Part shown: in pieces, positions 47,681-56,376 of the stretch
How positions within the stretch are numbered: position 1 is the first letter of the stretch
How the letters are laid out: the number at the start of each line of letters is the position of its first letter
Assembly (NCBI GenBank): GCA_017527825.1
Contig: JAFXPO010000019.1
Location: 1-64,000, forward strand
DNA: 64,000 nucleotides
DNA from: Oscillospiraceae bacterium
GTDB taxonomy: Bacteria; Bacillota; Clostridia; Oscillospirales; Oscillospiraceae
Direction: 5' to 3'
Program-made: the position numbers and the translations under genes
The notes under the pieces: model-generated
Seen by the model: only the letters and a program-made list of their open reading frames with translations
The model's database searches: none
What the model was told of the DNA's origin: nothing

Positions 47681-48451
47681 TTATCTTTGGTCGCTCATAC
47701 TGTCGTTCAAGGCGTCCACGATGGTTTCCACCACCTTGGTCGCCCGCTTTTGCGCCTCCTCAGGCGCATAGGGAAAGGTATAAGACACATCCGCCGCGTC
47801 AAGCAGCGGGAGATCGTTGATGGAATCGCCGATGCCGTAGAGTGTCACGTCGCCCCACCTGTCCCGCATGTAAGCGCGCAGGCAGTCCACGCCCGCGCCC
47901 TTGGAGCAGTCCCTCGGCGCGATGTCCACCTCAACGACGTTCTGGAACGCTGTCACATAGTCGCCGTAATGCTCGTTGACCCACGCGCTGACCGCGGCGG
48001 CTTCCTCCAGAGTCTCATTGTGGATGCTCACCTGATGGATCAGCCCCTCCGGCGCGTCGTCCACGCCGGTGATGATGTGGTATCTGCCGGGGTAATTCAT
48101 TTCAGCGAAAACGCAAATCTCCCCCTCCACGTCCAGCGTCATACGGTGGTCGCCTTTGTAGCGCCTGATGAGCGCGTCCGCCGCCGCACGGTCCACGCCG
48201 CGCTTGAAGATGGGCTGAAAATTCCTGTCCACAATGTTCGCGCCGCTGCTGGTGATGTAGAAATCCGGCTCGATGACGCCACCGATAAACGGCGTCAGCC
48301 CGCCCATCTGTCGACCGGTACACAGACCGAACAAATGCCCCGCCGCCTGATACGCTTTGATCTTCTCCACGCTCTCCGGCGGGAGCTTGACGTCCGCCTT
48401 GTAAAAATACAGCGTACCGTCAAAATCACTGGCGAAAACCTTCTTTTTCAT
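47681..48451 (-). CDS. HAD superfamily Cof-type sugar phosphatase
   Basis: The 256-aa protein has the HAD motifs SDFDGTL (motif I, residues 8-14) and GIGDSINDLPLL (motif IV), with a Cof-type cap. Such enzymes dephosphorylate sugar phosphates or flavin-type substrates. GAGGTGCG precedes the ATG, eight bases after the upstream GH32 stop. Located between two GH32 genes, it probably handles a sugar phosphate from fructoside breakdown, but this is inferred from position only. Confidence 0.88.
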   Translation of the reverse strand: MKKKVFASDFDGTLYFYKADVKLPPESVEKIKAYQAAGHLFGLCTGRQMGGLTPFIGGVIEPDFYITSSGANIVDRNFQPIFKRGVDRAAADALIRRYKGDHRMTLDVEGEICVFAEMNYPGRYHIITGVDDAPEGLIHQVSIHNETLEEAAAVSAWVNEHYGDYVTAFQNVVEVDIAPRDCSKGAGVDCLRAYMRDRWGDVTLYGIGDSINDLPLLDAADVSYTFPYAPEEAQKRATKVVETIVDALNDSMSDQR

Positions 48452-48459
48452 CGCGCACC

Positions 48460-49917
48460 TCACACCACGAAATCGTCCCTGACGGAGGGTCGCATCGTCC
48501 ACACGCGCAGCTTCGCGCCGTCAGACACGGTATAGTGGAACTCGCGTTCCGTGGGATAAGTGCGGGTGGTGAAGGTCTCCTCGCCGTCGTTGACGAAAAA
48601 CTCCGTGGAGCAGCGGTCGATAAAGACGCGCATGGTTTTGAGCGGCGTATCCAGCGGCATGTCCAACACTTCGAACACCTGTTGGTTGAAGCGCTTGTCC
48701 ATGCCCGTGCGATCCACGGTGCAGACGCGCTTCGCGCTGTCATAGTGCAGACGCAGCCCGCCGGCGCCGTCCGCTCTGGTGAAGAGGTTCAGATCAAAGT
48801 CGCCCTCGTCCGCCTCCACGCTCAGCTCACACGCGGCGGGAAGCTTTCCGTCCGCGGGCAGCTCCGGACCGCGCAGCGCCTCGATGCCGGTGATCGGCGT
48901 CTGCGCCAGCTTACCGTTTTTGACCCGCAGCTCGCGGGGCAGGGTCATGGTACCCTCCCAATCCTCTTCCTCGGTGGGATAGTGGTTGTCGGGCAGACCG
49001 ATCCACGAGATCAGGATCGCCTTGTCCGGGTCACCCACGTTCGCCGCGCCCTGGGCGGCGTAAAAGTCAAAGCCGTAGTCAAGGTAGTGATAATCGCCGT
49101 CCGGCGTGAAGGTCAGGGTGTCGTAGTCCATTCTGCCGAGGAAGTAGACGTTGTGGTTGGTGCTGTTGCCGCGCCCCGGCAGCTTCGTGTACTGCGGAGA
49201 GAACACCAGCACGTCAGTACCGCTGAGGTTCACGATATACGGGCACTCCCACATACCGCCGAAGCTCTCATATCCGGGTACCTTGAGCTGACCGGCGAAT
49301 GTCCAGCCGGATAGCAGGTCCGCGGACTCATAGACCAGCACACACCCCTTGAGGTCGGCGGTCTGCGCACCGATGAAGATGAAGTACTTCCGTTTGCTCT
49401 CCACCCAGACGATCTTGGGGTCGCGCTGGTGCTCGCTGTGGGTGGGGCGTGGACCGAAGAGCGGCTTTTCCAGCTTGTGCGGCTTGCCGTCCGCACCCAG
49501 CACCGCCGCGCAGGTATAGGGCGTGCGCGTCCAGTCCTCGTCCCGGTGGTTGCCGGTATAGAAGAAATACAGCTTGCCGTCCACGGCAATGGCGCTGCCG
49601 GAGTGAGCGCCGCGGTTGTCGTAATAACAGTCCGGCGCGAGACCGATGCCCTCGTTTTTCCAGTGGATCAAATCGGTGCTGGTGACATGATACCAGTATT
49701 TCAGCCCGTGCACCGCGCCCCACGGGCACCACTGGTAACACAAGTGCCAGACGTCGCCCAGCAGCGCAAAACCGTTGGGGTCGCTGGAAAGACCCGTCAC
49801 CGGCTGGACATGGTAAGTCTGGCGGTAGAGGGATTTGCTGATACGCTCATGCAGGTCGCGGATCTCCTCCGGGTTTTTCAGCTCCCGGTAACGCTCCTCG
49901 CGCGTCCACTCCTTCAT
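48460..49917 (-). CDS. GH32 beta-fructosidase (second, divergent copy)
   Basis: The 485-aa GH32 enzyme has SSDPNG with nucleophile Asp46, QRDPK with Asp166 and WECPY with Glu224, so all three catalytic carboxylates are kept while the flanking residues differ from the first copy (SSDPNG for MNDPNG, CPY for CPD). A C-terminal beta-sandwich follows. The N-terminal 30 residues are Arg/Glu-rich. AAGGAGG precedes the ATG. It is first of three genes behind a promoter with an inverted repeat. Divergence suggests a different linkage or chain-length preference. Confidence 0.9.
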   Translation of the reverse strand: MKEWTREERYRELKNPEEIRDLHERISKSLYRQTYHVQPVTGLSSDPNGFALLGDVWHLCYQWCPWGAVHGLKYWYHVTSTDLIHWKNEGIGLAPDCYYDNRGAHSGSAIAVDGKLYFFYTGNHRDEDWTRTPYTCAAVLGADGKPHKLEKPLFGPRPTHSEHQRDPKIVWVESKRKYFIFIGAQTADLKGCVLVYESADLLSGWTFAGQLKVPGYESFGGMWECPYIVNLSGTDVLVFSPQYTKLPGRGNSTNHNVYFLGRMDYDTLTFTPDGDYHYLDYGFDFYAAQGAANVGDPDKAILISWIGLPDNHYPTEEEDWEGTMTLPRELRVKNGKLAQTPITGIEALRGPELPADGKLPAACELSVEADEGDFDLNLFTRADGAGGLRLHYDSAKRVCTVDRTGMDKRFNQQVFEVLDMPLDTPLKTMRVFIDRCSTEFFVNDGEETFTTRTYPTEREFHYTVSDGAKLRVWTMRPSVRDDFVV

Positions 49918-49969
49918 GGAAGGCTCCTCCTTATCGGTTACATTTTTGTCCAGGTACACAGTTACGGTG

Positions 49970-50011
49970 ATTATACAATAGACGGACAAAGTGCGTCAAT
50001 CACTTTGTCCG
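49970..50011 (-). promoter_or_regulatory. Promoter and 11-bp inverted repeat of the GH32 operon
   Basis: On the minus strand TTGACG (49994-49999) and TATAAT (49970-49975) are 18 bp apart. CGGACAAAGTG (49983-49993) and CACTTTGTCCG (50001-50011) flank the -35 box as a perfect inverted repeat with a seven-base centre. It may be an operator for a sugar repressor, or a terminator for the cobalamin operon, which ends at 50027. Confidence 0.6.
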
Positions 50012-50026
50012 TTTATTTCCATTTTT

Positions 50027-50683
50027 TTAAGATCGTTTTTCCGGTTCCAGCATTCCTGCTGCCAAATACAAAAGCGCGTTGCAGATCGCCGCCGCCACGT
50101 TGCTGCCGCCCTTGCGTCCCATGGCGACGATCGCCGGGACGCCGCGGCGCTCGCACACCGCGAACGCGCGTTCCTTGCTCTCCGTCACGTTGACGAAGCC
50201 AACCGGCACACCGATCACCAACGCCGGCTGCGCGCCGCGGTCAATCTGCTCCGCGAGCTCCAAAAGCGCCGTAGGCGCGTTGCCGATGGCAAAAACCGCG
50301 TTCGGGTGCTCCGCCAGCGCCCGCTCCACCGACACCACCGCGCGGGTCACGCCGCGCTCCTTTGCCTCCGCCGCGACGGATTCCTCCGACATGTAGCAAT
50401 ACGCCTCACAGCCCAGCTGTTCCGCCGCGCGTCTGTTGACGCCCGATCGCGCCATGTTGGTATCGGTGACGATCACTCCGCCGCGCAGCGCATCCGCGCC
50501 AACGCGAACCGCGTTCTCTGTAAAGCAAAATGCCTTTGCATAGTCGAAGTCCGCGGTGGTATGGATCACTCGCTTGACCACCGGCGCCAGTTCCGGCGGA
50601 AGAACGATCCCCCGCTCCGCCAGTTCGCGGTCAATGATGCGCATGCTCTCGCGCTCGATCTCCGCGGGTTTGGTCCACGTCAT
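50027..50683 (-). CDS. cbiC: Cobalt-precorrin-8 methylmutase
   Basis: The 218-aa protein has the CbiC/CobH features: RVIHTTADFDY with the catalytic His, VIVTDTNMARSG and GNAPTALLEL. It moves a methyl group from C11 to C12 to form cobyrinic acid. It overlaps cbiP by four bases and is the last gene of the cobalamin operon. CbiC catalyses the final ring step though its gene is at the 3' end. Family and length match. Confidence 0.93.
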   Translation of the reverse strand: MTWTKPAEIERESMRIIDRELAERGIVLPPELAPVVKRVIHTTADFDYAKAFCFTENAVRVGADALRGGVIVTDTNMARSGVNRRAAEQLGCEAYCYMSEESVAAEAKERGVTRAVVSVERALAEHPNAVFAIGNAPTALLELAEQIDRGAQPALVIGVPVGFVNVTESKERAFAVCERRGVPAIVAMGRKGGSNVAAAICNALLYLAAGMLEPEKRS

Positions 50684-52137
50684 GCTCTCCCCTCCAAAAC
50701 GCGGTAGACCGCGTCCATATCCAGCGCGGATCGGACGCCGTCCGCCAGCAGATCATACTGTCGCTCACGGTACGCGCGGCGGTCCTCCCGCGGCAGGGGC
50801 AGCGCGGGTATCCCCTTACGCTTGCACAGCCACGCCGCCAGCCGGTCCGTGACCTCGCCGCGGTCGAAAAGTCCGTGGAGGTACGTTCCACAGACGTTCC
50901 CCGCCCGACAGCCGTCGGGTCTCCCGTCTTCCAAACGGCAAAACGGCTCGCCGCGCGCCTGCGTCGCGCCCATGTGGATTTCATAGCCGTCAATGGTCAC
51001 ACCGCCCGCCGAAGCGCGAACGCGCGTGAGCGTCTTTTCCGGCGCAAAAACCGTCTCGCAGGGCAGCAGTCCCATACCGCGCAGATCACGCAACGCACCC
51101 TCCACGCCGTCCGGGTCACGCAGGCTTTCACCCAGCATCTGATACCCGCCGCAGACGCCGAGGATCGGCGTACCCCGCTCCGCAAGCCGAAGAATTTCAG
51201 TTTCCAGCCCGCTCTCGCGCAGCCACAGCAAATCTGCCACGGTGCTTTTCGTCCCCGGCAGAATCACCAGATCCGGAGAACCCAGTCGACGCTCCACATA
51301 GCGCACACCGAGGAGCGGATGCGCCTCCAGCGGTGCAAAATCGGTGAAATTGGAGATATGCGGCAGGCGGATCACCGCCACATCGATAGGCTTGTCCGCC
51401 GCTGCCGCCGTCAGCCGCGGCGCGAGGGAGTCCTCGTCGTCCAGATCGACCCGCAGGTACGGCACCACGCCCAGCACCGGCAGACGCGTCCGCTCCTCGA
51501 TCTGTCGCAGTCCAGGCGCGAGCAGGCCCACGTCCCCGCGAAACTTATTGATGATCATGCCCCGGATACGGGCGCGTTCCGCTTCTTCCAGCAATGCGAC
51601 TGTACCGTAGAGCTGAGCGAATACGCCGCCGCGGTCGATGTCCCCGACCAGCAGCACCGGCGCGTCCACCAGCTCCGCGAGACCCATATTCACGATGTCG
51701 TTTTCCCGCAGATTGATCTCCGCGGGGCTGCCCGCGCCCTCAATGACGATCACGTCGTACTCCGCGGCGAGGTTGCGGTAAGCGTCCAGAATGTCGGGAA
51801 TCAGCTGCTTTTTGTAGGAAAAAAACTCCGCCGCCGTCATCTGCCCCCGCACGACGCCGTTCACGATCACCTGACTGCCCACGTCGCTCGATGGCTTGAG
51901 GAGGATCGGGTTCATACGCGCGTCCGGCTCGATGCCCGCCGCCTCCGCCTGCACGATCTGGGCGCGGCCCATCTCCCGTCCGTCGCGGGTCACGCCGCTG
52001 TTGAGCGCCATGTTCTGACTCTTGAACGGCGCGACACGGTACCCGTCTTGCCGAAACACACGGCACAGCGCCGCGCACAGAAGGCTCTTCCCCGCGCCCG
52101 ACATGGTACCCTGCACCATGATGCATTTTGCGCTCAT
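50680..52137 (-). CDS. cbiP: Cobyric acid synthase (adenosylcobyric acid synthase)
   Basis: The 485-aa amidotransferase has an N-terminal ATP domain (QGTMSGAGKS, then FKSQNMALNSGVT) and a C-terminal triad glutaminase domain with nucleophile Cys in GVCGGYQMLG and a late GTYLHGLFD. It amidates four side chains of the corrin ring using glutamine. GGAGG precedes the ATG. The start overlaps the cobD stop by four bases and the end overlaps cbiC by four. It corresponds to CobQ of the aerobic pathway. Confidence 0.94.
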   Translation of the reverse strand: MSAKCIMVQGTMSGAGKSLLCAALCRVFRQDGYRVAPFKSQNMALNSGVTRDGREMGRAQIVQAEAAGIEPDARMNPILLKPSSDVGSQVIVNGVVRGQMTAAEFFSYKKQLIPDILDAYRNLAAEYDVIVIEGAGSPAEINLRENDIVNMGLAELVDAPVLLVGDIDRGGVFAQLYGTVALLEEAERARIRGMIINKFRGDVGLLAPGLRQIEERTRLPVLGVVPYLRVDLDDEDSLAPRLTAAAADKPIDVAVIRLPHISNFTDFAPLEAHPLLGVRYVERRLGSPDLVILPGTKSTVADLLWLRESGLETEILRLAERGTPILGVCGGYQMLGESLRDPDGVEGALRDLRGMGLLPCETVFAPEKTLTRVRASAGGVTIDGYEIHMGATQARGEPFCRLEDGRPDGCRAGNVCGTYLHGLFDRGEVTDRLAAWLCKRKGIPALPLPREDRRAYRERQYDLLADGVRSALDMDAVYRVLEGRA

Positions 52138-53180
52138 GCCAGCACCTCCGTCAAAGCGGCAATCAGCCGCTCGTTGTCCCCATGCGTCCGCACCGCCGCG
52201 CGATACCATGTGTCATCCAGCCCCGCAAAATCGCCGCAGCGACGGATGAGGATGCCCCGCCGCCGAAGCGGTGCGTCCAGCGGCGTATCGCAGCGAAAAA
52301 GCAGGAAATTTGCCTCTCCCGCCACGACCCGCAGCCCCAGCGCGGCAAGCCGTTGTGAAAGCAACGCCCGCTCGGTTCGCACCAGTGCGCGCACCCGCTC
52401 GACGTAATCCGTTTCCCGCAGTGCGGCGACTCCCGCCGCCTGAGCGAGGTGCGACACCGCCCACGGCGCTCCCGCGCGGCGCATAGCGTCCAGAAACCCT
52501 TCATCGGCGCACAGCGCATAGCCCAGCCGCGCCCCTGCCATGGCGTAGAGCTTGGTGAAGGCTTTCAGCATCAGGAGATTTGGAAAAACCGCCAAAAGGG
52601 GCTTGCAGCTGTACTGATCCGGCGCATCGAGGAAGTCCGTGAAGCACTCGTCCGCCATCAAGCGGCAGCGTGCCGCCGCACAGCGCTCGGCGATCCGCCG
52701 CAGCAGCGCCGGATCAACCGCCACGCCGCTTGGATTGTTGGGCTGGCAGAGGATAACCAGATCGACCGTTTCGTCGATCGCTGCCAAAACGCCCTCCTCC
52801 AGACGAAACACGGTATTGAGCGGATAGCGCACAATTTCGCAGTCCGCCGCCTCCAGCGCCGCTTCATACTCGCCGAAGCATGGCGCTGTCACCAGAGCGC
52901 GGCGCGGCTTCACCGCCTGTACCGCGCGATAAATGAGATCGCTTGCCCCGCCGCCGCAGAGCACCCACGCCGCCTCCACGCCCTCATGTGCCGCGATCGC
53001 GCGGCGCAGGGCGCGGCAGTCCGGGTCGGGATAGCGGTCAATCTCCCCCGCCGCCGCGGCAACGGCGGCACGCACACCCTCCGGTACCCCAAGCGGACTG
53101 ACGCTCGCCGAGAAATCCAGCGGCGGCACACCGTATTCATGTTCAAAGGCAGCCCAGTCGCCGCCGTGAGTTCGATCCAT
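52134..53180 (-). CDS. cobD: Threonine-phosphate decarboxylase-like PLP enzyme (CobD)
   Basis: The 348-aa class I/II aminotransferase-fold enzyme has PNNPSGV, DECFTDF and LKAFTKLYAMAGARLGYA with the PLP lysine. Close to histidinol-phosphate aminotransferases, but its place in the cobalamin operon points to CobD, which makes (R)-1-amino-2-propanol phosphate from threonine phosphate. It overlaps cbiB by one base (TGATG) and cbiP by four. A histidine-pathway role is less likely here. Length is normal. Confidence 0.85.
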   Translation of the reverse strand: MDRTHGGDWAAFEHEYGVPPLDFSASVSPLGVPEGVRAAVAAAAGEIDRYPDPDCRALRRAIAAHEGVEAAWVLCGGGASDLIYRAVQAVKPRRALVTAPCFGEYEAALEAADCEIVRYPLNTVFRLEEGVLAAIDETVDLVILCQPNNPSGVAVDPALLRRIAERCAAARCRLMADECFTDFLDAPDQYSCKPLLAVFPNLLMLKAFTKLYAMAGARLGYALCADEGFLDAMRRAGAPWAVSHLAQAAGVAALRETDYVERVRALVRTERALLSQRLAALGLRVVAGEANFLLFRCDTPLDAPLRRRGILIRRCGDFAGLDDTWYRAAVRTHGDNERLIAALTEVLA

Positions 53181-54145
53181 CAAAAGTTCCTCACGATCCA
53201 GCAGCGCACCGCGGCGCAGGCAATGCACAGCAGCACGCCGGCGCAGTACATCATGCGGTTGGTTTTTATGATATCCTCCGGCTCACAGCGGCGCGTCGCG
53301 TCGCCCAGCGCAGCCTTTTCATGCTTCTCACCGAAGTACCACGCGTCGCCGCCCAGCTGTACGCCCAGCGCTCCGGCGCAGGCAGCCTCGGTCTGCCCCG
53401 CGTTGGGACTCAGATGCTTGTCCGCGTCGCGGCGCCAGATGCGCCACGCGTTTCCCGCGTCCTGCCCCGTCAGCGCCGCGGCGGCAATCAGAAAAAGCGT
53501 CGCCGCGCGGGACGGGAGGTAGTTCGCCGCGTCATCCAGCTTGGCGGGAAAACGCCCAAAGTACAAATATTTTGCGCTGGTATACCCCACCATGCTGTCC
53601 ATGGTGTTAATGGACTTATAGACCATCGCCAGCGGTGCGCCGCCGAGAAACATACACAGCATCGGCGCGGCGACGCCGTCGGAAAAGTTTTCCGCCACGG
53701 TCTCCACCGCCGCCTTGGCGACGCCCTCGGCGTCCAGACGCGCGGTGTCGCGGCCGACAATGCGCGCCACCGCCGCTCGTGCGCTGTCAAGGTTTTTTCC
53801 TTGCAGAGCGCAATAAACACAGCGGCTTTCTGTCGCCAAGCCTTTCGCTGCCAGTGCCTGCGCACACCACAGCGTCTGCACCGCCAGTTCCAGCGCCCAG
53901 TGAACGCGCCGTGAGAGCAGGCACACCCCCAGCGTGACGGTCAGCGTCAGTACCGGCAGCGATACCGCCAGCAGCGCTCCGCCCGTCAGTTCACCCCTCG
54001 GCGTCGCGGGCAGTCGGGAACGGATGAAGCGCTCAAACGCGGCGATATAGCGTCCCATCACAACCACAGGATGCAGCAGCCATGCCGGATCGCCGAAGAT
54101 CAGGTCGAGCACGAATCCGCTCACCGCCGCGCATAGGATCAGCAT
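53180..54145 (-). CDS. cbiB: Adenosylcobinamide-phosphate synthase
   Basis: The 321-aa membrane protein has the CbiB signature (FGDPAWLLHPVVVMGRYI, AVETVAENFSDGVAAPM, PSRAATLFL, HLSPNAGQTEAACAGAL) and about five membrane segments. It joins aminopropanol phosphate to cobyric acid. GGGAGG lies seven bases before the ATG. The gene overlaps cobC by seven bases and cobD by one. It acts in the membrane together with CobS. Confidence 0.94.
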   Translation of the reverse strand: MLILCAAVSGFVLDLIFGDPAWLLHPVVVMGRYIAAFERFIRSRLPATPRGELTGGALLAVSLPVLTLTVTLGVCLLSRRVHWALELAVQTLWCAQALAAKGLATESRCVYCALQGKNLDSARAAVARIVGRDTARLDAEGVAKAAVETVAENFSDGVAAPMLCMFLGGAPLAMVYKSINTMDSMVGYTSAKYLYFGRFPAKLDDAANYLPSRAATLFLIAAAALTGQDAGNAWRIWRRDADKHLSPNAGQTEAACAGALGVQLGGDAWYFGEKHEKAALGDATRRCEPEDIIKTNRMMYCAGVLLCIACAAVRCWIVRNF

Positions 54146-54747
54146 TGCGCCGCCTCCCGCACGAATGAGACACGCTCCACAAGCCGCAGCTTGCGCCGCG
54201 CGTCCCACAGCGCCGCGTCAAAACTCAGCCGGTATCCGCCGCCATTGCCGGACATCCAGTCAAAATAATCGCGCTCAGGCAGGGCAAATCGCTCCATCAC
54301 CGCCCGCAAAGTGCCGCCATGGGCAACAATGACAAGCAATTTCCCTTGACATGTTTTTCCATCGTCCAGCAGCCGTTCAAACGCGGCGCAGCTGCGGTCA
54401 CAGAACGCCGCGCGGGATTCCCCGCCGGGACAGCGGGCTGTGCAGTCGCCGTCCACCCATGCGCGGTACGCCGCGTCCTCTGCCATCTCGTCCGCAGTAC
54501 GTCCGTCGAAGGCGCCGAAGTCCATTTCGGCGAAGTCGTCAACCACGATCTGACGCGCATCGGGGAACACGATGCGCGCCGTCTCCTGCGAACGTCGCAG
54601 GGGCGAGACATAGACGGTCTCCGGCGCAAACTCCGCCGCTCTCAGCTCCGCCGCGCCGACTGGGGACAATGGGATATCCAGCATTCCCTGATAGCGGCGC
54701 TCATCGTTGAATTGCGTGCGCCCGTGGCGCAGCAGCCAAATACTCAC
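54139..54747 (-). CDS. cobC: Histidine phosphatase family protein, probable alpha-ribazole-5'-phosphate phosphatase
   Basis: The 202-aa protein has the phosphatase RHG motif in WLLRHGRTQFN, SPLRRSQETA and the second catalytic His in VAHGGTLRAV. In the operon it fits CobC, which removes phosphate from alpha-ribazole phosphate or adenosylcobalamin phosphate. It overlaps the short CobU-like gene by four bases upstream. Specificity comes from context, since the family is broad. Confidence 0.85.
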   Translation of the reverse strand: MSIWLLRHGRTQFNDERRYQGMLDIPLSPVGAAELRAAEFAPETVYVSPLRRSQETARIVFPDARQIVVDDFAEMDFGAFDGRTADEMAEDAAYRAWVDGDCTARCPGGESRAAFCDRSCAAFERLLDDGKTCQGKLLVIVAHGGTLRAVMERFALPERDYFDWMSGNGGGYRLSFDAALWDARRKLRLVERVSFVREAAQC

Positions 54748-55079
54748 GGCAGTTCCCCCTTTATCACCATCGGTATCCCACAGAACACACGCACCACGGT
54801 GTCCGCGCGCTCGGCAAGCAGACAGTTGAGCCGCCCTGCGCGTTCCCGCGCGGTACGCTCCGCCGCGTCGACGGGTACGATCCCGCCGCCGACCTCGGTG
54901 GCGATCACGACGTCCTTGTCCGCCAGTTCCTCCGCCAGCGTCTCAAGGTCCGCGCGCGCACGCGCCAGCTCCTGTACGTCCCACACGGCGCGACGCGCCA
55001 GTTCCGCGTCGTCGCAGTGGAGGATTTCCCGCGCTGCGGCGCGTTTCCCGCTCCACAGCGGGCCAAACAGAAAAATCAT
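54744..55079 (-). CDS. Short CobU-like protein with altered Walker A
   Basis: The 111-aa product resembles the CobU cobinamide kinase in compressed form. A P-loop-like GPLWSGKR (residues 6-13) has Arg where Ser/Thr binds Mg, and the CobU central region with its GMP-carrying His is missing. The C-terminal half (TEVGGGIVPVDAAERTARERAGRLNCLLAE, then GIPMVIKG) is clearly CobU-like. A full CobU is encoded two genes upstream, so this one is probably non-catalytic, or a shortened paralogue with a different role. It overlaps cobS by four bases; GGGAGAG precedes the ATG. Confidence 0.75.
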   Translation of the reverse strand: MIFLFGPLWSGKRAAAREILHCDDAELARRAVWDVQELARARADLETLAEELADKDVVIATEVGGGIVPVDAAERTARERAGRLNCLLAERADTVVRVFCGIPMVIKGELP

Positions 55080-55852
55080 CGCACTCTCTCCCAGCATTGC
55101 GCGGCGACAGCCGCCGCCAGCATCCAGTATTCCGCTTTCACCAGAAACCAGCCCGCGAGGTCGCCCGACGTACCGCCGAACTCCCGCTTCGCCGTACCAC
55201 AATAGCGCCACGCGGTCAGCGCCGCGGCGCTGACCGCCGCCGCGCCCTGCCATCCGCCGCGCCGCAGCATCGCCGCGGAAAGCAGTGCGGATACCGCGCC
55301 CAGAACCATGCGAACGCGCTTCTTTGCGGCTGCGTCCACAAATGCCTTCGCCATGCTCGATCCCTCCGCGATGGGCAGCACCGTCAGCAGCAGTCCTGAC
55401 AGCGCTCTTGACAGTGCAAATCCCAATCCCGCGCACCACAGCGCCGCTCCTGTCGGTTCCCACGCGCAGCACAGCGCGTAATAACCGATAAAAAACACGC
55501 AAAGGCGGATCACCGCAAACGCGCCGCAGTGCGGGTCGCGCAGAATCTCCTGCTTCCGCGCGGGGCTTGCGCGGCTTGCCAGCGCGTCGCAGGTGTCGGC
55601 GTAGCCATCCAGATGGATACCGCCGGTGACGATCGTCGGCATCGCGCAGAGCATCGCCCCGCGCAGCAGATCCGGCAGCGCCAGCGCGGCGCTCAGCGCG
55701 CATGCGCCCCACCACGCCAGTCCCAGCGCCGCGCCTACCAGCGGGAACGCCGCGAGCGCATAGCGCATATTTTTCTCATTCCATTCGACCCGCGGCACCG
55801 GCAGCGCGGAATACATCCCAAACGCCACCGCCACGGTCTCCAGCACCCACAT
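55076..55852 (-). CDS. cobS: Adenosylcobinamide-GDP ribazoletransferase (cobalamin synthase)
   Basis: The 258-aa membrane protein has about six hydrophobic segments and the CobS motif GGIHLDGYADTCDAL plus LRDPHCGAFAV. It joins GDP-cobinamide to alpha-ribazole to complete cobalamin. The ATG overlaps the CobU stop by one base (TGATG), with GGGAGAAG before it. It acts in the membrane with CbiB. Confidence 0.94.
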   Translation of the reverse strand: MWVLETVAVAFGMYSALPVPRVEWNEKNMRYALAAFPLVGAALGLAWWGACALSAALALPDLLRGAMLCAMPTIVTGGIHLDGYADTCDALASRASPARKQEILRDPHCGAFAVIRLCVFFIGYYALCCAWEPTGAALWCAGLGFALSRALSGLLLTVLPIAEGSSMAKAFVDAAAKKRVRMVLGAVSALLSAAMLRRGGWQGAAAVSAAALTAWRYCGTAKREFGGTSGDLAGWFLVKAEYWMLAAAVAAQCWERVR

Positions 55853-56376
55853 CAGGTTTCTTCTCCCTTGTAATCCGTCGCAATCCCACCGCTTACCTCG
55901 CAGACGCGTTCCGCGGTCTTCGCAATCTTCCGGTTGACATACGACAACAGGCTTAAATACGCTTCGCTCTCCCCCAGATAATCTGTCCCGCCGGTAAACA
56001 CCTCGTTGGATACGATCACCAGCTCCCGGCATTGCGCGTGCAGACAGGCGACACCGCGCAGGATCGCTTCCGCCGCATTTTCCCCCGCGCCATGGGGAGA
56101 AAACAGCTCGTTGGCGCAGAGATTGCCCATGTCCTCCAGCAGCACCGCACTGTCCGGCGGCAGCGTCAGCCCCGACAAATCTGTAAAGCGTTCCACCGTT
56201 ACAAAGCCTTTATTTTCACGCATGGCGCGGTGTTTCTCGATGCGTTGCCGCGCCTCGAAGCCAAATGGCTCCATGGTGGCAAGATACACGCGCCGCGCCG
56301 CGTCCGACCGTTCGATCAGATGCTCGGCGTAAGCGCTCTTTCCGCTGCCCGCGCCGCCAACCACCAGCGTCAGCAT
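55852..56376 (-). CDS. cobU: Adenosylcobinamide kinase / guanylyltransferase
   Basis: The 174-aa protein has Walker A GGAGSGKS (residues 7-14), the RIEKHRAMR segment with the guanylylated His, VLLEDMGNLCANE and VSNEVFTGG. It phosphorylates cobinamide and transfers GMP to it. It lacks a good ribosome-binding site; the start overlaps the cobT stop by seven bases, so translation is probably coupled. Length is typical. Confidence 0.92.
   Translation of the reverse strand: MLTLVVGGAGSGKSAYAEHLIERSDAARRVYLATMEPFGFEARQRIEKHRAMRENKGFVTVERFTDLSGLTLPPDSAVLLEDMGNLCANELFSPHGAGENAAEAILRGVACLHAQCRELVIVSNEVFTGGTDYLGESEAYLSLLSYVNRKIAKTAERVCEVSGGIATDYKGEET

Noticed and set aside
55080..55715. Upstream extension of the short CobU-like gene
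   Set aside because: It reads through cobS in another frame with Arg/Gly bias; the ATG at 55079 has GGGAGAG and overlaps the cobS stop.
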